This document shows, in pieces, positions 58,613 to 64,000 of a DNA stretch of 64,000 nt. Position 1 is the first letter of the stretch. The number at the start of each line of letters is the position of its first letter. The stretch is from contig CM054154.1 in assembly GCA_028751875.1 (NCBI GenBank), positions 54,179,462 through 54,243,461 of the forward strand, in the 5' to 3' direction. The position numbers and the translations under genes were made by a program. The notes beneath the pieces are model-generated. The model had not been told where the DNA came from. It saw only the letters and a program-made list of their open reading frames with translations, and did not search any database. The stretch comes from Rapana venosa (lineage: Eukaryota > Mollusca > Gastropoda > Neogastropoda > Muricidae).

Positions 58613-59149
58613 TTTAAAGAAAAAATTTCCCTTTTCCCCCCTTTTGGGTATGGGGGGATTAAAAAACGAATTCAAAGGGAAAAAACCCTAACACCCAATA
58701 CACCCCAAAAATAAATATCAATGAAACGGAATTGAAAAGCAAGAGCATCGCAAAATGATAGGAAAGCGTATACGACTCAAGACTTTTATTTTAGTATAAA
58801 AATTTCTGTAAAAGACACAATCTATTACGCTTGTAAAGACAGGAAATTTCATAAAAAATTAATACCTGAAAATTTATGATTTGAGGACAGGAGAACACAC
58901 CACCCCCCATATTCATTTATTCATTCTTTTTTCTTTTCTCGATTTCTCTCAGAAAGTTTATGATTACATTTTTTCACCAACAATTCACAATGGATTTGTG
59001 GCTCAAAGAAATTCCCCAAGCAAAAAAATGAGAGGTTCTGGGTGCGATCTGTCTGAGCCATATTTTTCTGTTAGCAGTCTTTTTTTGGACGACATGATAA
59101 ACACAAATCGCATGAAAAAATTCATTTATCACAGGATAAAAAGGTAAAA
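58613..59149. other. No recognisable feature
   Basis: Ordinary AT-rich sequence. The 88-codon plus-strand ORF at 58,881-59,147 has no motif. Confidence 0.45.
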
Positions 59150-61846
59150 AAAAAATTTTTTTTGACAAAATTTTTGGAATAAAAAATTTAAAAAAAGGAA
59201 AAGGGGAAAATGGCCCCTACCTTTTTTCCCTACACGGGGGCAGAACCCCTTTTTCCAGGGGGGCATATTAACGGGTTTTTCCCCGGATTTCCCCCACCCA
59301 AAAGGGGGACCCCTTTAACTTAAAGGGGAAGGGTTTCCAACCGGCAAAGGCCCCTTCCCCGGACCACTCCCGGACTTTGGGAAGGGTCTCTCCTGGGTAC
59401 CTTCCTTTAAATAAAACAAAAATTTTTTTTAATAAAAAAAAAAACCCAAACCCCTCAAACCCAAAATTTTGGTTTTTTTTTTAATTTTTGGGGGAAAAAG
59501 GGGGGGGGGAAATTTTTTGTTTAATTTTTTTTAAACCCCGTACTTTCTCCCAAAATTTTTTCCCCCAAAACAAACCCCAACCCCCCACCCCTTTTTTTTT
59601 TTTTTTGGGGGAAAAGAGGGTTTTCCCCTGATGGTTTTTTTTTAAAAATTTTCCAAATTTCTTTTTCCGTGGGGGGGGTTTTTTTTGGGGGAAAATTTTT
59701 TTTAAAAACCCGGGACCCCTTTTTTTTCTTGGACTGGGCCCCCTCAAAGGTTTGGGTGGGGGAAAATTTTTTTGGGAAAAGGGCAAAATAAAACAGCCGG
59801 TTTTCGTTTCTGAAGGGCCTTTCCCCCGACCACCCCCATGGGGTTTTTGGGGGGGGGGGGGGGGGGTTTTGGGGGGGGGAGGGGGGGAAAAAAAGGGGGG
59901 ACCCTTTTCCCCCCCCCCCCCCCTACCACCCCCACAAAAAAAAAAAGGGGGGGGGGGGGGGAAAAGGAAAGGGGAAAAAAACTGCCCCCTCCAATTCCCA
60001 ACAACAAAAAACTTTTTTAACCCCGCTCCGCCTTTTTCCCCTTCCCCATTTCCCTTAACCCCCCTTTTGAAAATGGATGAAAAAAAATCCCTTTTCCAAC
60101 TGTTCCGGGTTTTTTTCCCTCTTACAAAAAATTTTAACCCCCAAAAAGGAGTTTGGAATTCCTAGTTTTTTGCCATTTTGTTTCCGTCTTTCATTGAAAA
60201 AAAAACGTTCAAAAAAACATTAAAAAGGGGTTTAAAAAACCAAAATTTGGGGTTTTTTCGTTTTTCCTTTTCTCTTAATTTTTTAAAAAAACCAAAAAAT
60301 AAAAAAAATAAAAAAAATTTTTTTATAAAGTATAAAACGGGAACATTTTAAAAAGGGAAAAAGGGGGGGGGAAAAAAAAAAATTAAAAAAAAAAGGGGGA
60401 AAAAAAAAAGACAAATTCAAACCGAGAAAAAAAAGGAAAAAGTTCAAACAGAAAATTTTTTTTTAGTTGGGGCCCAATGCCAAGGGTAAAGTTTTGGGAA
60501 AAAACCTAACTCTTTTAAAAAAAAATTATCTTTGGGAAAAAAAAGGGGTAATTGAAATGATAAAACCCCCAAATTTTTTTACCCGGACTTTTTTAGGGGG
60601 GGCCGGGTGGAAATTTGGGGGTCTGGGAAAAGGGGAAAAACCCCCACCACAAAATTAATTTTTTAAAGTTTAACACATTAAAAAATAAATAAAAAAAATT
60701 TTTTTCTACCCAAAAACCGGAACTTTAAAATGGAAAATTTTGGGGGTTTTTTGTCCCTTGTTTCCCCAAGTATAGCATTCAGATTTTTTTTTCCTTTCTT
60801 TTTAAGGTTTTAAAAAATTTTATGGGAAAATTTAAATAAAAACATTCAAAATAATTTTTTGGCAAATTAAAAACCCCCATGAAATTTATTTTTTTAAAAA
60901 AGAATTAAAAAAATATCTGAATTAAAACCCTTTGCAAAAGTTTTAAAGTTCCGGCAAAGGTTTTTCGAGTGAAGAGAAAAAAATCCAACCTTCTTGCAAA
61001 ACGTGTTTTAAAAAATAATAATTAAAATAATAATAAAATAATAAAATTTTTTAAAAATAATAATAACAGGGGAACTTATTTAAATGCAAAAGATTAATAT
61101 AATCAAAAAACCAAAAAAAAATTTTCTAAGTAAGAAAATTTTGCCAAAAAATTTTTTTGTTTGTAAGCAATATTTTTAGTTAAGTGAAAATTTGTTTAAA
61201 AATTGTTATGAAGTAACAATACAATGCAACAATAATTCTGAGAGGCAACTTGTGATTAAAACCAAAGCGAATGGAAAGATTTAAAAAAACAAATTTTTAC
61301 CCCAAAGGGGAATATAATAAAGAAGGCAGACGAACGTACCTAAACTTGAAAAAAAAATACATTGGTTAAACGTTCCCAAACACTTTAAATAAAAATGTCA
61401 TACACAACACAAAAAACGCACAACACACCCACGGAGGACTGTCCTAGGATTTAAAAATGCCCGGGGGAAAAAGGGGGGGGGAAAAGGGGGGTTTTTTTGA
61501 TAAAATTGAATTTAAAATTATAACAAAAGGTTTTTTTAATTTTTAAAAAATTTTAAATTTTGGTTTTAAATTCATCAAATTAAAATTTTCTTTTAAAAAA
61601 ATTTTGGTAAAAAGGTGTTGGTGGTGTAACCTTTGGGCCCTTTTTTGGTGTGTGTTTGGGGGTGTTGTGGTGTTTTGTGTGGTTTGGGGGTGTGGTGTGT
61701 GTGGTGTGTGTTTTGTGTTTGTGTGCTGGGGGCCCTTTCCTGATTTCCTTTTTGTTTGGCCTTTGCGGGGCCTTCGCTTTTTTTGGGGTTTGTGGTTTTC
61801 ATCATTGCCTATTGGCTTTTGGAGGCAATACAAACAAGAGTTTTCC

Positions 61847-61880
<34 letters not shown>

Positions 61881-62710
61881 CCCCGTCTTTTGGGCCCCCC
61901 GTCCTCTTTTTCCCGCCCCATTCCAATTTTCCCCGAAAATCCCCAAGGGAGCCCCCCCCCTCAGGCGGGGCCACAGGGGGGCCCTACACGCCGCCTGGGG
62001 CCCCCCGGGGGGTCATGCTGCTGGGTACTTTGGGGGGCCCCTTTTTTGCCCCTACCCAAAGGAAAATTCCCCCCAAAAAGATTTTTTAGGGCCCCGGGCA
62101 ACAAAAATTCCCACCCGGGTGGCCCCCCCCCAAGCCGCCCAAACTCCCCCAACCCCCCCCAAAGGGGGAACCAATCCCTGGCACAGAAGGATGGGAAACC
62201 CAATCGAGGGCCCCAACCCGGGGCAATAAAAAAGGGAAATTTTTTTTTAATTTTTGTTAAAAAAAAGGTGGGAATTTTGCTCTTAATTAAACCGGGTTTT
62301 CGGGGCCTAAGTTTTTTTAAAAATTTCCCCGGGTAAGGGTAAATCAAAACCCCCATGTTGGTTAATTTTTGAACAAACTTTCCGTCCTTAAAAAAGCCAA
62401 CTTGGGTAGCCCAGAGCCCAAAACCCCACTCTGGGGGGACCCCCCGATCCAAAATTCCCAACCTTTAAAAAGCCCGCGATTCCCTCCTAACCAAGGGCAA
62501 ACCCCTGCCCTCGGTGGTGGTCCCTTTTACTACCAATAAATCCCAATGTTTGAAAAAAACCCCGAGGGGTTTTAAACCCTTTTTTTTAAATTAAAAATTT
62601 ATGCAAGGCTTCTCTTTTTTTTAAAATTAAAAAGGTAATCCCCTTTTCTCTTTTTTTTTAAAAATTATAAAAAGGTTACCCCCTTTTTTTTTTAATCCTT
62701 TTTTTTTTTT
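59150..62710. other. Homopolymer-inflated sequence
   Basis: Most of the stretch consists of runs of four or more identical bases (GGGG, AAAA, TTTT, CCCC), with extreme runs near 59,834-59,895 and 59,945-59,960 and 28 T at 61,850-61,877. A TG-rich patch lies at about 61,640-61,730. ORFs in this stretch are Pro/Gly/Lys/Phe-rich composition products. I would not trust any base call here. Confidence 0.8.
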
Positions 62711-62720
62711 TAATTATGAT

Positions 62721-63149
62721 GTGCTAGCCACACAACATTTTAGTTTACCAGCTCCTAAAGATGGGTCCCACTACACATCTATGAGTGCTAAGTCCTTAAC
62801 CACTGAGACTATACAGCCCACTCAAGACCCATATCAAGTGACTTTTGATACCCCCTACTGGAAATTACGCCTATGGAGATTTGTGCTTTTTGAGAGATAT
62901 TGTGGTCAATATCAGCCATCAGGTATCTCCTCCACCTTTACGGAATTTGACAAGAATAACAAACATAAACTAACTGTGCCGACAGAATACACTCCAACTC
63001 TGCCAAATGAACTCTGGCACTCTTTCATTCAAGTTTCTTTAGACTCCTGCAAACTTTTATCCATTCATATTTTAAACACTCACTGGGACACTATTGATAC
63101 AGGGAAATGTGTGCCAGCTGTGGGTTTGAGAAGGAGTTTGATACTCTAA
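62721..63149 (+). CDS. Unassigned 142-codon ORF, possibly a LINE ORF1 or exon fragment
   Basis: Open reading frame in ordinary-quality DNA. The open frame has no ATG at its left edge (it begins at GTG), so the true start may be upstream in the damaged zone. The protein has mixed composition with aromatic-rich patches (WKLRLWRFVLFERY, LPNELWHSFI) and no signal peptide, membrane segment or motif I recognise. C-rich, frameshift-prone, Pro/Ser-rich sequence follows, and the window ends in Lys/Gln-rich frames. That order, a folded piece followed by a Pro-rich linker, would fit a LINE ORF1 product, but nothing proves it. A host exon or chance is also possible. Confidence 0.3.
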   Translation: MLATQHFSLPAPKDGSHYTSMSAKSLTTETIQPTQDPYQVTFDTPYWKLRLWRFVLFERYCGQYQPSGISSTFTEFDKNNKHKLTVPTEYTPTLPNELWHSFIQVSLDSCKLLSIHILNTHWDTIDTGKCVPAVGLRRSLIL

Positions 63150-64000
63150 AAAACTATTGTGAATGATTTGCAGATTCAACCTGACTACAGCAAATGCCCC
63201 AAAAAGTCCTTTGTTCCATGTGGCACCAAACCCCCATGATCCACTGGCCATCATGGACAGCACACCTCCTGTGTTGCCATCCCAGCCCCCCAGCCCGCGC
63301 TAGTTGATGACCACTCTCTCCCCCTGACCAGTCAGCATTAAATCCCCCCAGTTACCCCACCCTTTTCCCCAAACTCCACAACCCTCCAATCTGCAATCAC
63401 CCTCCTCCATCAGTCCCCCCATCACCCTCCCCTTCCGTCTACCTTGTCCCCCACCCCCACTCTCTACACCCCCCCAGGCCTCATCCCCTGATAAGGATAC
63501 TTCCCCCCCTCCTCCTCCCCTCCAGGGGCGAATACCACCCCCACCCTTCCTCCATGACCCCTCACTGATCCTCAACCCCTCCCTTCAACAACAAGATTCC
63601 CTGAATCCCCATCACCTCCCCTTCCTTCCTCCTTTACCAAAACCCCAAACCTGTCCCACTCCTACCCCCTCCCCCCGTCCAGACCTTCCCTCAAAAACCA
63701 ACACTCACCTTCTCAAGTGACCCTCTACACCGCAACGCACCAAACCTTCCACTCTCATGGAGAGTCTAACATTGCTACAGTAAACCCTGCTCTCCAGTCA
63801 ACTCACCGCTGCAAAACCCCCCATCTCAACATGCAGAGCAAAATACATCACTTGAATCTCAACTTTTGCAAACAAGGGCAACAGATGAACAAAACACCCA
63901 AAACATCACTGATTCGGGACCAGAATGAAAAACTCCATGAAAAAAATGAAAAAAAGCAGTTTCAAATCAAATCAGTGAACTACCAAGCAGCCACAAAACC
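63150..64000. other. C-rich sequence at the window end, no gene assigned
   Basis: Polypyrimidine-rich to about 63,720 (CCCTCC, CCCCAC units), then balanced. Plus-strand frames are Pro/Ser-rich, then Gln/Lys/Asn-rich near 63,830-64,000. No recognised domain. Confidence 0.5.

Overview
The window looks like repeat-dominated nuclear DNA of an invertebrate, most probably a caenogastropod-type mollusc. I infer this from a tRNA-derived SINE with a conserved central domain that I associate with snail genomes (17.15-17.58 kb), from many decayed copies of the RTE-type endonuclease-reverse transcriptase family common in molluscs, from CR1/L2-type LINEs with short-repeat 3' tails, and from abundant CA/TG and GA microsatellites. 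I found no convincing host protein-coding gene, no rRNA, no functional tRNA, no CRISPR array and nothing bacterial. Nearly every ORF is a LINE fragment, a satellite shadow or an artefact of skewed base composition. A run of exactly 500 N at 3,328-3,827 is a scaffold gap.

Layout. 1-18.2 kb is a graveyard of non-LTR retrotransposons in both orientations. It contains a minus-strand LINE (0.16-2.26 kb), RTE pieces around the gap including a 5'-inverted copy (3.8-5.2 kb), a nearly full-length plus-strand RTE (7.1-9.8 kb), a second LINE thumb domain (9.9-10.4 kb), a minus-strand RTE (11.2-12.8 kb), another plus-strand RTE (12.8-15.6 kb) and a minus-strand CR1-like LINE broken by the SINE (16.85-18.16 kb). 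18.2-21.4 kb is low complexity with two copies of a hairpin-bearing repeat. 21.4-53.3 kb is dominated by a 35-bp tandem satellite, in blocks at 21.5, 23.3-24.0, 30.6-31.0, 32.3-36.8, 37.8-39.4 and 45.9-53.3 kb. Between the blocks lie G-free DNA with a 29-30-bp minisatellite and CR1/L2 and RTE-like LINE pieces. 53.3-64 kb holds another LINE fragment, microsatellites, very homopolymer-rich sequence and, at the far end, about 1.3 kb of ordinary-looking DNA with one unassigned 142-codon ORF.

The outstanding signal is base-specific sequence loss. Long stretches of the plus strand contain no G at all: 2,359 bp at 28,091-30,449, 1,233 bp at 24,425-25,657 and 712 bp at 13,380-14,091. They start inside recognisable LINE ORFs. 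Inside the satellite, where the unit is known, one block (32.3-36.8 kb) lacks mainly C and another (45.9-51 kb) lacks mainly T. I think this points to base-selective dropout in an unpolished long-read consensus rather than to biology, but it is testable and would mislead any gene caller. The best biological observations are a LINE-satellite junction present twice, a twin-priming-like LINE inversion, and a satellite whose two variants keep a perfect dyad by paired base changes.
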